Assembly (NCBI GenBank): GCA_000310025.1
Contig: FN649733.1
Location: 2,565,269-2,579,371, forward strand
Reading direction: 5' to 3'
Source of the DNA: Ectocarpus siliculosus
Lineage: Eukaryota; Sar; Phaeophyceae; Ectocarpales; Ectocarpaceae
DNA length: 14,103 nucleotides
Part shown: in pieces, positions 1-8,663 of the stretch
Layout: each line of letters begins with the position of its first letter
Position numbering within the stretch: the stretch's first letter is position 1
Notes under the pieces: model-generated
Databases searched by the model: none
Seen by the model: the letters and a program-made list of their open reading frames with translations, nothing else
What the model was told of the DNA's origin: nothing
Made by a program: the position numbers and the translations under genes

Positions 1-662
1 TTGCAAGAATGGCAGAGGCTGGGTTTGCCACAAGACGGTTCTAACGCCACCGTTTTCGACGCCGCCGCTCTTTCGGCCGTGGAGCAATCGAGCTTTGAGA
101 ATCACTCAAGGGGTGTGGTGTCTTGTGTCACGTACGGTCAATCCCTCTCAACAATCTGAAATTATCGAGGTTCGCCCCACGTGACAAAAGTCAGGCCGAG
201 CCTCGTCGGTCATTTGTTCGAACGGGGGGGTGCAGAAACCTCTTGTGTAAGGTATTTGCCATGGACTTGATTGGAGCGGTAGGTGCATGGACAGGCAGCC
301 TTTGACGGACATGCCGCGTGTAGAGGCCGCCCGGCGCACCACTAAACAAGAGCGATAGCCGTGCGGATTCTGAGGCATATTTCGAGGAACATACATACAA
401 ACTCTCCCCTTTGCGTCACGCCGAGCCAAGCCTACCTGTGATGTATCACGGGACCTTTCCCTTTCTGAAGCTGATCCGGCACGGGAAGCGAGAGGTAACG
501 ACTCTCAACGCACAGTCAGCACGCTACTACTCTGGACGCGCAGACAACAACAACAACAACAACAACAACAACAGCAATCTCGACAATGGGGAGGAGCATC
601 ATCCTACTCCTGCCTCATTCGTGCAACCTCCACCCCCCACCCCCTCCTGGACTTGTTGTTAG
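1..662 (+). other. Unassigned 5' region of the ftsZ locus (intron and/or upstream exon)
   Basis: No gene can be named here. Frame +1 is open from position 1 to a stop near 161-163 and has fairly GC-rich third positions through about 112, so positions 1 to about 112 may be the tail of an upstream exon. GT dinucleotides at 113, 115 and 118 could be donors, but the peptide does not resemble the residues that normally precede the FtsZ core. A second possible donor follows TGTAAG at 246-251. The last part (about 625-662) is pyrimidine-rich and ends in TTGTTAG, the acceptor for the first recognised ftsZ exon. The start codon and plastid-targeting presequence of FtsZ are therefore either outside the window or unrecognised in this stretch. 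Confidence 0.4.
544..573 (+). repeat. (ACA)10 trinucleotide microsatellite
   Basis: Ten uninterrupted ACA units lie 88 bases upstream of the acceptor of the first recognised ftsZ exon. The stretch is most likely intronic, so the repeat is probably non-coding. Confidence 0.9.
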
Positions 663-761
663 GTGGTGGGCGTGGGAGGCGGCGGCGGTAATGCCGTCGT
701 GCGCATGACTCAGCAAACCATACCCGGGGTGGAATTTTGGTGCCTCAACACCGATGCCCAG
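663..761 (+). CDS. ftsZ: ftsZ exon a: GTP-binding T1 loop
   Basis: It encodes model residues 1-33, starting [12 protein letters not shown] and ending [11 protein letters not shown], the Rossmann-like start of the FtsZ GTPase domain. An in-frame TAG at 660-662 fixes the acceptor at 661-662, so the exon starts in phase 0. The donor is GTGGGT at 762. FtsZ proteins usually have a short stretch such as xIK before this point, so at least one more coding exon lies upstream. Confidence 0.93.
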
Positions 762-1428
762 GTGGGTGGGTAGCCCTGCCCTGTCCCGTGATTTCGGCTG
801 GGCTGGCCATGGCGTATCGCGTTGAGGTTGTTACCGCCGTGCCTGGTACATGGCTGAAAAGATTTATTGTCCGTTTCTTTCCGTTGTGGCGTGCGAACAC
901 CACCAGGTATGGGAAAGGTACGTTGTAACAATCTCGGTGTTTTGACCGGGCTTGCGGTGCTAGCCATGTGCGTGTTTGAGTGTAAATTTTAGGCGATGTT
1001 GAGAGGTGTAGGTAACTTGTTCATGATGCGCCCAGTCCGCTCTAGAGGACACATTTGCCGCTCACTTCCGCTCCCCCACCTTCCCCCCTCCCCCCGGCCC
1101 ACCTCCCTCCTCTTCCCCGCGCCCTTGCCCTGCACTACTGCCTCTCCCGTGAACTACGTTGTTCCCTCGCTACGCGTTCTGACTCCACTGCTTTGTGTGT
1201 CATCTTTGGCTTGACGCAGGCGATCAACAGCATCCCGGAGGCGATCAAGACGTTACAGGTCGGAAATGACGTCACCAGGGGGCTTGGTGCGGGGGGCGTG
1301 CCGGACATCGGGAAGCGAGCGGCGGAGGAGAGCCGAGCCGATATCGCGGAGGTGGGTGCTTTGGGGTAGGGCGAGGGTTAGGTGCACGGCAACAAGCGTG
1401 ATCGAGAACAGAGATACTGAGCGAGTGG

Positions 1429-1483
<55 letters not shown>

Positions 1484-4400
1484 CACAGAGGGTGTGTATG
1501 AGAGAGAGGGAGAGAGAAAGACACAGGGAGAAAAAGAAAGAGGAAGATCCGCTCACAGGATGGGCGGACAAGGAGCTCTTAGGGGGAAAGGCACGTAGCA
1601 CACAGGTGTTGTGTCTGCATGTGCACCCGCTACTGAGGAAGACCCGACCCACAGAACGAAGAGAGACAGAGAGAGCAGCGTGCTCACCTCTTGTGTGGCA
1701 TGTGGCATGGCGCTAGAACTAGCTGAGGGAGGTTAAGGAGCAAGTTCGAACGGTAGGTTACCGTCCGGTTCCTGCGTCCCGGGTGTGGCGTTCCGTTTCC
1801 TTGGAGCAACCCCCCCCCCCCCCCCTTCCTTTTCTTCCCCCTTTGGCCCTGACGGCTACCGTGATCGTCCAGGGGGGCCCCGGAACAAAAATGGTGTTCG
1901 TCCCCGCGGGCATGGGGGGCGGGACGGGTTCTGGGGCCCCTCCCCTCGTTGCCCACGTGGCGAAAGAAATGGGAGCCTTGACGGGGGGCGTGGTGACCAA
2001 GCCCTTCGGGTTCGAGGGGCGCCGCAGACTGTCTCAGGTGGGAGGGAGGGGGGCGTACAAAGGGAGACAGAGTTCCACCCCGCGTGCGTGATACCGTGGA
2101 TGTGCTGGTTTCACCCGTCGCGCTTGTTGCAAGCAGCTCTGAAAACCCAACCGCGGGGCGGCCGCCGTGAGCTTAGCTTGCCTGAGAAGAAGGCCGACGC
2201 GTGTCTCTTCCCTAGCAAGGCGGCAGTGCTAGCGCTCACGACACCCGTCTGACCTACTCTCTATCTTCTTTTGTTGGTCATGCTGGTAAAAACATTGTTT
2301 TCCTAAATCCGCATTTTGTGTTGGCAGCAGCTTTCTTCTTCTGGAGTAACTCTTGAGAGAACGGTGTTGTATGCGCGTCGTGTGTTCGCTGCTGCAGGCG
2401 AGCGCCGCCATCAACGAGCTTCGCGGGGCGGTGGACACGCTTATCGTTGTGGCGAACGACCGGTTGCTGGAGGTCGCCGGCTCTGGCATCCCCCTTGAGC
2501 GGGCGTTTAGCGTGGCCGACGACATCCTTCGCCAGGTGATGAACCAAGCGCCGAGTGCTGATTGAAACGCATCAACAACAGATCTTGCGTGTGTCGGCGG
2601 GGGGGGGGGTGTATTCATGTAAAACGCTTGCGGTAGTCGTTAGACCAATGACCATGCGTCCTCGAGAGGACGGATCACATGGTGGTGGTGGAGGGGGGCG
2701 GTCGTCTGCATGGGGTAGCCGGCGATGTTGTGAACCCATGAGTTGTACCACAGGAGAGGAGAAGGTGGTAGCGGACGTATGTGCTCCGTGGGGTTGAAGA
2801 TGTTGTGTGTTAAGCGTTGTCTTCGTTGTATTGTTGTTGTTGTCGTGTGGACTGCTGGTGCTGTTGGCGCCGCCGTTGGTGCTGCTGCCGCCCGTCTGTG
2901 TGTGTGGTGCCTTGCACTCACTTCACGCTCCGTTTTATTTTCGGTGTCATCCAATTTTTTAACGCTACCCGCGCTACCGCTCCTTCACCGTGCTCCTGAC
3001 GGCGTGCTGATTCTTCCGTTCGCTTGCGGTCGATGTTTCGATTATCCAGGGGGTGGTAGGTATCTCCGAGATCATCGTTAGGCCGGGGATCATCAACGTC
3101 GATTTCGCGGACGTACGGTGAGTGGTTGAAGTGCTTGTGAGGGCGGGGTGGGGTGGGGTGTCGGCTCCTGCGATGCGTCGGTGTCGATTTTTCGCTCACA
3201 CTTAACGAGCGATTTCCAAGGAGATGAGGACGGGGGAGGGGGTACCTCCCGCACCTGCATCCGTCGCCAAAAGGTTCCTCCTCAAGCTCTTCAAAGCTTG
3301 TGTTTGTCTTGAAGTACTCCCCCCTCCCCCCCGGGTGGATTGTCACCGCTTGATCTATATGTAGACATTATACCAGCGCCAATCCGCTGACCAACCAACA
3401 GGCATCAGTTTCGCCGGGATTCAGTCTTTTGAGAACCGCGGCCGCCGCCGCCGCCTCTTGTACCTACCCGTGCCTTGCTTATCCATCTGCTTCACGGCAG
3501 TTCGGTGATGAGCAACGCGGGAACGGCGCTGATGGGCATCGGCTCCGGGGAGGGCAAGACGAAGGCGGAGGACGCCGCCAACGCCGCCATCTCGTCCCCG
3601 CTGCTCGACTCGCCGATCGACAAGGCCAAGGGGATCGTGTTCAACATCATCGGGGGGAACGACATGTCCTTGCAGGAGGTGCGAAGAGGGCGCGCGGCGG
3701 CGGTTTTGTAGTTGTCGTGGTCATGACGGGGTGGTGGTGGGGGCAAGACCGGAGTTGGTGGGACGAGGGATCACCAGACCGCACGGCGAACAAATAATAA
3801 GCGGGGCCACCTACCGTTTTTATTTTCATGTATGTACACACACCACCACCAGGCCCCCTTCTGGTTGCCCCTCTTGTCCAGACCCACCCCCGGTTCGCAC
3901 GACGTTGGGCATGTTTCGTTGTTCTATTTTAATGATATTTTTTGTTGTGTCCGCGGACTGCGTTTTTCACCTCTTGTTCGCTACCTTACCTACCTAACTA
4001 CCTGGCTGGGGGGGGGCAGATCAACGCCGCGGCGGAGGTGATCTACGGAGAGGTGGACCCGACGGCGAACATCATCTTCGGAGCTCTCGTGGACGAGCGG
4101 ATGGAAGGAAGGATGAGCATCACCGTGCTCGCCACGGGATTCCAGACCAAGGTGAGCAGTTCTTCGCCTTTGCGCCTGCTTTCTCGTAGGGGGGGGGTGG
4201 CGCGGAGGAAAATGCCCTGTATTGTTGACTTGTCCTTTTTTAGCATACCTTTCTTGTATCGTTCGAGGTTGTTGAAGGCGAAGAAGTGCCACCCGGGAAG
4301 AATCAAGCTTTTTCGCGAAAAAGAACTCGTTCCGCGGCTGCTGGTTCTACAAACATGAGATTGATGTTCCCATCTGCTTGTCAACGACCCGAGCTGTGGG

Positions 4401-5541
4401 GCGGTCTGCCTCTGATTAAATGCATGGTTGTGCTGAAGGAGGGAAGGGAAAAGAGCAAAAAAGACACACCACGCTGTTGTTTCGACTTGCGATTGGCGCG
4501 CACGTGCCCCCCTCCGCTGTTGTGTAAAGGGGATTCTCTCGCAATCTTCGCCCCTGTTTCGCCCAAAAGACTCCCCCGCGCCCTAACCGGAAACGCGGCG
4601 GCAAACGTGGTTGCTGTTCCTGGTAGATAGTCTTGGCGCAAACTTACGCTCACGAGGCCTTCTGAAGCCAGGCGCAGATTTTCGCGAGAAGAAGCGTCTG
4701 GCTAACGTCCTAGCGCACCGCCCCCGCCGCCGCTGCTGTCTACATGAACCACTCCTGTTGCGACCGATGATGCTGACCGGCGTTCGGGCGTTAACGAATG
4801 ACAAACTTCCGCGACGATGACCGTGCTCGTGTTCCAGGAGGAGATGGCAGCCATGCAAGGAGGAGTCGGCGTGGCAAACCAGGGGCAAGCCGCGGCAGCA
4901 CCGCCGGGGACGATGAGGCCATCGATCAATCCGTACGCGGGAGGGGGCGGCGGCGGCGGCGGCGGCTACGGGCATCAGCAGCAGCAGCAGCAGCAGCAGG
5001 CACCAGCAAATCAGCAGCCGCTGCAGGTAATAGCCGATCAGATTTTGACTCAAGAAGGGGAGGAGGGGCTGACTGGAAGAGTCCAATAGATCGGTCGTTT
5101 GTCTAGGTGTTTCTTTGTGTTATTTGTTGCTCTCACGAACATGCCAATCTTGTCCCGGCTTGATGATGCCCCCATGTGTCGCTTGATCAAGTAACTTGTC
5201 GCTTTTTTTGTTTCCTCCCGACACACATAGACACGTCTCCCCCGTAAGCTGTTTTGCTAGAGCAGTTGAGGTCTTCTGTTGTTTGACGAAAGCACGTCGT
5301 GACGTCATCGGTTGTCTTTACGGGAGCCACGGATGCTCGTGTTGTTTCTTGGTCGTGGTTGTCGGCGTCGAAGCCTCCGCGAGCGCCTAAAGAACTGGCG
5401 GCTCGGAGTACCATTGGTTGTGGTATGGTTGTATTATGTTGCCAGACTCCGCGGATTTCGAGTCCCAATATCGAGGTGTTCAGAGCAGAGGTAGAAGGTT
5501 TGACACCGAAAGGAGCGACGTTGGAAACATGTTGTCGTAGG

Positions 5542-5604
<63 letters not shown>

Positions 5605-6360
5605 AAGAAAGATACCTGTCAAAAGGCTCTTTGTGTTTGCGATGATTAATTCTTTGTTGTCGAGATGTGGGCATTTTTGAAGACCGACCGCTAACGTATT
5701 TTGTCATGGCGTGTTCGGGCTTCAGTCTGGATGCACGGGTGCTGCCGATTGACCCTGTGCGTCGATGTTCTTGCTCTCGTCTTCTCGATGCAACGGCGGC
5801 TTCCTGATTGCTTGCGCTTGCCAGTTGCGAAAATTCCCTCCCCCCTTAGAGCTATGGACCGAAGTAACGAAAGAGGCTTGGTGATTGCGCGGAAGTGGTG
5901 CTGAACCTGAAACTCGGAGCATATTGGGGTGCGTGACTCTGTCAACGAAACGAAGAAGCGTAGCGGTACACTTCCGCAGGAGGAGAACAATACACGGATG
6001 TACCCTATGGCAACGCCAAGTGAAAATCTGTTCACAAAAAATATTGTTTTGGTTCGGCTGAGATTGGCTAGGCATGTAAACCACTACCACCATGTGTGGA
6101 AGACAACAGGAAAGAGACGTGGACCGGCAAGAACTCAGTACCCCCCCCCCGCCCCCCCCCCCCTGCCCCGCCCTGCCCTTCCCCTCGTGCGGTCACATCA
6201 GGCGCCCCGCCGCCTGCCGCCGCCAGGTTACCAGCCACCTCCTCCCAAGCAGGGCGGCCGGACTCCTCCACCGACGACCCCTCCCCTGCCCGGAGGAGCC
6301 AATAACCCTTCCGATATCCCGGACTTCTTGACACGTCTTAAGCGCAGCAGCCAGCGTTGA
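663..6360 (+). CDS. ftsZ: Plastid-type cell/organelle division GTPase FtsZ, nine exons, 5' end incomplete
   Basis: FtsZ is a tubulin-like GTPase that polymerises into the division ring; the plastid form works on the stromal face of the inner envelope. Exons: 663-761, 1220-1351, 1873-2037, 2398-2535, 3050-3117, 3501-3678, 4020-4151, 4838-5026, 6202-6360. They join without a frame break into 419 codons plus TGA. Visible in order: [10 protein letters not shown] loop (residues 3-12), [11 protein letters not shown] (23-33), GLGAGG (54-59), tubulin signature GGGTGSG (92-98), [18 protein letters not shown], catalytic T7 loop NVDFADVR (194-201), [10 protein letters not shown], Gly/Gln/Pro-rich linker (about 305-403), and terminal [30 protein letters not shown] and INAAAEVIY are typical of cyanobacterial/plastid rather than alphaproteobacterial/mitochondrial FtsZ. 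All introns are phase 0 except the fifth (phase 2). The N-terminal bipartite plastid presequence expected in a secondary-plastid alga is not identified. Confidence 0.95.
1220..1351 (+). CDS. ftsZ: ftsZ exon b: GLGAGG segment
   Basis: It encodes residues 34-77, including [20 protein letters not shown] (50-69), the nucleotide-contacting T2-T3 region. The acceptor is CGCAG at 1215-1219 and the donor GTGGGT at 1352. The distance from NTDAQ to GLGAG is within one residue of that in E. coli FtsZ, so no exon is missing between this and exon a. Confidence 0.95.
1433..1478 (+). repeat. (GA)23 microsatellite in ftsZ intron 2
   Basis: Twenty-three uninterrupted GA units lie 81 bases after the donor of intron 2 (1352-1872). 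Degenerate purine-rich GA sequence continues to about 1540. Several apparent open frames across it, of alternating Arg/Glu or Ser/Leu, are artefacts of the repeat. Confidence 0.97.
1810..1825 (+). repeat. C16 homopolymer / polypyrimidine tract of ftsZ intron 2
   Basis: Sixteen C residues are followed by CTT-rich sequence about 45 bases before the TCCAG acceptor at 1868-1872. It plausibly acts as the polypyrimidine tract. The exact run length is prone to sequencing error. Confidence 0.7.
1873..2037 (+). CDS. ftsZ: ftsZ exon c: tubulin signature GGGTGSG
   Basis: It encodes residues 78-132, including [16 protein letters not shown] (84-99), the phosphate-binding signature loop shared with tubulin, then [18 protein letters not shown] and EGRRR. 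The acceptor is TCCAG at 1868-1872 and the donor GTGGGA at 2038. The residues just before MVFV read GGPGTK, where relatives usually have the end of a helix followed by EGAD or KGSD. The spacing is normal, so the join is probably right but this is the least canonical junction. Confidence 0.93.
2398..2535 (+). CDS. ftsZ: ftsZ exon d: NDRLLEV segment
   Basis: It encodes residues 133-178, with [15 protein letters not shown] and the helix ending [10 protein letters not shown], the end of the N-terminal GTPase domain and the start of the H7 core helix. The acceptor is TGCAG at 2393-2397 and the donor GTGATG at 2536. Reading through the donor would hit TGA about 27 bases later. Confidence 0.95.
3050..3117 (+). 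CDS. ftsZ: ftsZ exon e: catalytic T7 loop
   Basis: This short 68-base exon encodes residues 179-200 plus two bases of Arg201: [13 protein letters not shown] then INVDFADVR. The two aspartates of NVDFAD form the T7 loop that triggers GTP hydrolysis in the neighbouring subunit of the filament, so this protomer looks catalytically competent. The acceptor is TCCAG and the donor GTGAGT at 3118. The intron that follows is the only phase 2 intron of the gene. The exon is too small to show as a long open frame. Confidence 0.95.
3501..3678 (+). CDS. ftsZ: ftsZ exon f: C-terminal domain start
   Basis: One base completes Arg201, then residues 202-260 follow: [35 protein letters not shown] and GGNDMSLQE. 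This is the activation-domain beta-sheet region, with very strong similarity to plastid and cyanobacterial FtsZ. The acceptor is GGCAG at 3496-3500 and the donor GTGCGA at 3679. Confidence 0.96.
4020..4151 (+). CDS. ftsZ: ftsZ exon g: end of the conserved core
   Basis: It encodes residues 261-304: [35 protein letters not shown]-like [12 protein letters not shown]. It completes the conserved FtsZ core. The acceptor is GGCAG after a run of G, with the pyrimidine tract further upstream (CCTACCTAACTACC). The donor is GTGAGC at 4152. Confidence 0.96.
4838..5026 (+). CDS. ftsZ: ftsZ exon h: Gly/Gln-rich flexible linker
   Basis: It encodes residues 305-367, a low-complexity linker with nine glycines (339-347) and eight glutamines (351-358). 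FtsZ proteins carry an intrinsically disordered linker of variable length here. The acceptor is TCCAG at 4833-4837, phase 0. The donor CAG|GTAATA at 5027 is supported by the C-terminal tail exon at 6202. If it is not used, the frame reads 20 more codons to TAG at 5087-5089. Confidence 0.85.
4976..4999 (+). repeat. (CAG)8 coding trinucleotide repeat
   Basis: Eight perfect CAG codons give the polyglutamine stretch in the FtsZ linker. A GGC-rich repeat coding for nine glycines lies just upstream (about 4940-4966). Both are likely to vary in length between strains. Confidence 0.95.
5545..5600 (+). repeat. (GA)28 microsatellite in ftsZ intron 8
   Basis: Twenty-eight uninterrupted GA units, followed by AAGA repeats to about 5612. 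It has the same motif and transcript orientation as the run in intron 2. Open frames across it are repeat artefacts. Confidence 0.97.
6141..6163 (+). repeat. C10-G-C12 tract before the last ftsZ acceptor
   Basis: A near-pure C run begins a pyrimidine-rich stretch (6141-6186) that ends just before the ATCAG acceptor at 6201. It fits a branch/polypyrimidine region and supports choosing 6202 as the exon start. Confidence 0.7.
6202..6360 (+). CDS. ftsZ: ftsZ exon i: Pro-rich linker end and conserved C-terminal peptide
   Basis: It encodes residues 368-419 and the TGA stop. A proline-rich linker ([24 protein letters not shown]) is followed by [21 protein letters not shown] with nearby basic residues is the FtsZ C-terminal core peptide, which in bacteria binds membrane anchors such as FtsA/ZipA and in plant FtsZ2 binds ARC6. 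The phase 0 acceptor at 6200-6201 matches the phase 0 donor at 5027, so the frame continues exactly. The peptide match is what ties this distant exon to the gene. Confidence 0.85.
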   Translation, partial: APRRLPPPGYQPPPPKQGGRTPPPTTPPLPGGANNPSDIPDFLTRLKRSSQR

Positions 6361-7740
6361 TCGGCGGGTGTATTTCTTTCTGTACAGACAGACAGGTGCT
6401 AGGAGCAAGGCGGTGGAAGACGGTGATTAGAACCGTGTCCGGTTTGTGTGAGGACGGCTGTGGGATTGGTCGAGAGGGAGGAGGTTGATTTGGACAGTGT
6501 TGGGATTGAATTTTGTTTTTCATGTTGGCTTTTTTGTTTTTGGAAAGTAGAGCTTGTCGTTTGGCCCAGGCATTCTCTCCCTTGTGCCCTGACTTCTTTA
6601 CGGGAGAGGTGCTGCCAAAGGGTTCCCTTTTTTTTGTAATTTAAACGTATTTTTGTTTGCTGTTTGTCGAATGTTGGTGATGATTTTTCATGGAACGATT
6701 CCGCCTGTTGCCCCCGATCCGATGGGATGGCTCCGTGCCGCGAATTGTCGTCCCGCTCACCACCTCTTAGCTGCGTATCACCCCCCCCCCGGCTGTGTTC
6801 CCGTCCCCCACCCACAAGTCGTGGCCCGTGTGTCCCTTTCAGTTGAAAAATGATTTCACAGCATGTTTAGAGGTGTCCGCCTGGTGTGTGTCTGGTGCTG
6901 GTTGCTGTCTGCCTCTATGGCAACAAAAAACGGTGCGAGTGTAGTGGTCTACGATGCGCGGGTGACGTATGTATGTGATTTTTTGTTCACGTTGGCGTCA
7001 GGGGGACGGGACCGCACGCTGGGGTTGAGTTTCCAAAGGGAGTACCTGATAGGTGTGCGTGTGTTGGTGCAGGGGAGCAGATCACCCGCTGTCGACGCCG
7101 GCGTGAGCAGCCGTGCACCGCCACCGCCGTTTACACACACTGCAAAAGTATCCACTTGGCGCTAGAGGAGAGGCGGCGGTGGTGGTGGTAATTGTTATGT
7201 TGTAGCTGCTTAGCCCTCTTTTTTGTTCGTTCTCGTTGTGTATTTTGGCCTTTTTTTTCATGAACCATTTTTTCCGGCGGCGTGGTTTCTTTGTCCCTCG
7301 CGTTCCGTGCAGTCCGTAGCGGTGCCACAGGTAGGTGAAGTTTTATCATAATTTTTATCTCCGTGGGCTATTTTTTTGTGTGTTTTTTGTCCAGCTGGCT
7401 TCTTTTGTTGGTTTGGCGGAAGAGTGGCCTTTCGTGCCCTGGGGTATCGCTGCGCCTTGGGCACCGTTCCTACGATAACCTTTGCCCTGAGCACCATTTC
7501 TGTCACATGGTACATTCGCACATGTGCTCTTGTGGAGGTGACGCTGATGCTGTGCGATCTACACTTCATGTGTGTGGGGGGATGCGATTTGCGTGTGGAG
7601 GGCCGCAGATCGCCCTTTGTCGCAAAATTAAGCAACACAATGATGATATCGCACGCTGTTGATGATGATGATGTTGTTGCTGTTGTTGTTATTTTTGTCT
7701 TCATATCTAAATCTATCCTAATATCGCCACCTAACACCTG
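6361..7740 (+). other. Probable long 3' UTR / downstream region of ftsZ
   Basis: There is no supportable coding region. On the + strand the sequence is rich in G and T with many T runs (for example 6628-6635, 7250-7258, 7371-7377) and TG-rich stretches. This is the usual look of long 3' UTRs in brown algal genes. TGTAA at 6635-6639, after eight T, is a possible polyadenylation-associated element, by analogy with green algae only. The true cleavage site cannot be read from sequence. Confidence 0.5.
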
Positions 7741-8663
7741 TGGTGGTCCAGCTAACGCGGACGCCTTTCGCGGTCACACGCAAAATACTCAAGGGAAGGT
7801 ACACCGTGAAAAAGAAGGAGAAAAGACATACAATGGTCCAGAAAAATCAACACAAACACGCTATTGAACCAGGACATTACAGCCAGCCCCCGACAGCAGC
7901 CAGACGTCGTAGGTAACTTTTTCAGACAAAGGAGATATACAGGAGAGCCCATCGCTCCCACCCACCCGACACGCGAGGCCAAAAAAAAAAAAAAGATCGC
8001 ATTTCACGACAATAAACTCGCACGATTGTATCCTCCTGCCCCTACTGTGCCGGAGTTCGTTCACACACGCGAAAAAAGGAGAGAAGAAAACAAAGGTCAG
8101 AACAAACAGCACCGAGCGACATACCACATCGGGGAATGGTGCAATGGAGGGGGACTACATGTAGCAACGCATATGAAAGGCAGATATGAGACGGATGTGC
8201 CTGCCACAACCATCACTTTCTGTCGGGCACATATCTTGTGCCTAAGGAACACAGACAGCGAGATGTGAGGACAGCGGGAGATTTAGATCTGCGTGCGTTT
8301 GCGCGCACGGGCAAACACTCTGACGCTACATACAATACCACCGCTGCTCGTCAGGATTTGCCAAGATCAAGAGGATGTACACAAAACAAACGTGTTCCCA
8401 AAAGTCAACAAAATTCACTATCTAAATAAACAAGGCATACAATAACAAATTGACAACAACAGGTTCCATCGTGCACATTTGGCTTGGGTATCACCCAGGA
8501 CGCCTCAACTGCGATCAGCACCGAGTGCCTTAACGGCCCCAAAGTCCTGCAGCCTTGCTGGATAACACTATACCTGCCTCCAATGGCACGCCAGCTTGCC
8601 GGCACACGTCCCACCTTCCGCGCGTCAAAGCAAGATCAACCAATCAGCGATCGAGCAACGAAT
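7741..8663 (-). other. Probable 3' UTR / downstream region of the carrier gene
   Basis: There is no supportable coding region. On the + strand this part is A/C-rich (CACAC and ACAAC stretches, A14 at 7981-7994), so on the minus strand it is G/T-rich, the mirror image of the ftsZ downstream region. That matches a 3' UTR read from the minus strand. A minus-strand TGTAA at 7877-7873 is a possible but unproven polyadenylation-associated element. Confidence 0.45.

Larger units (their letters stand above)
5027..6201 (+). other. ftsZ intron 8, longest intron (1,175 bases)
   Basis: It runs from GTAATA at 5027 to ATCAG at 6197-6201 and separates the linker exon from the tail-peptide exon. It contains (GA)28 and a C-rich tract before the acceptor. 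No ORF in it resembles a known protein. A second in-phase acceptor (ACTCAG at 6133-6138) would add 21 mostly Pro/Leu/Arg codons to the last exon; it lies before the C-rich tract and is judged less likely. Confidence 0.75.

Noticed and set aside
1272-1652. Long open frames of Arg/Glu or Ser/Leu repeats on both strands near 1,430-1,540
   Set aside because: They are translations of the (GA)n microsatellite inside ftsZ intron 2 and carry no other coding evidence.
1740-1765. GTTCGAA sequence resembling a tRNA T-loop (also near 213)
   Set aside because: No acceptor stem, D-arm or anticodon arm can be folded around either site.
5299-5707. Open frames across 5,545-5,600 with Arg/Glu or Ser/Leu repeats
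   Set aside because: Same cause: (GA)28 in ftsZ intron 8.
663-6360. FtsZ as a mitochondrial (alphaproteobacterial-type) or bacterial-contaminant gene
   Set aside because: Core motifs match the plastid/cyanobacterial type, and eight GT-AG introns rule out a bacterial gene.
7981-7994. A14 run that could mark a poly(A) tail of an inserted retrocopy
   Set aside because: No coding remnant or target-site duplication is visible, and it fits the T-rich 3' UTR of the minus-strand gene.
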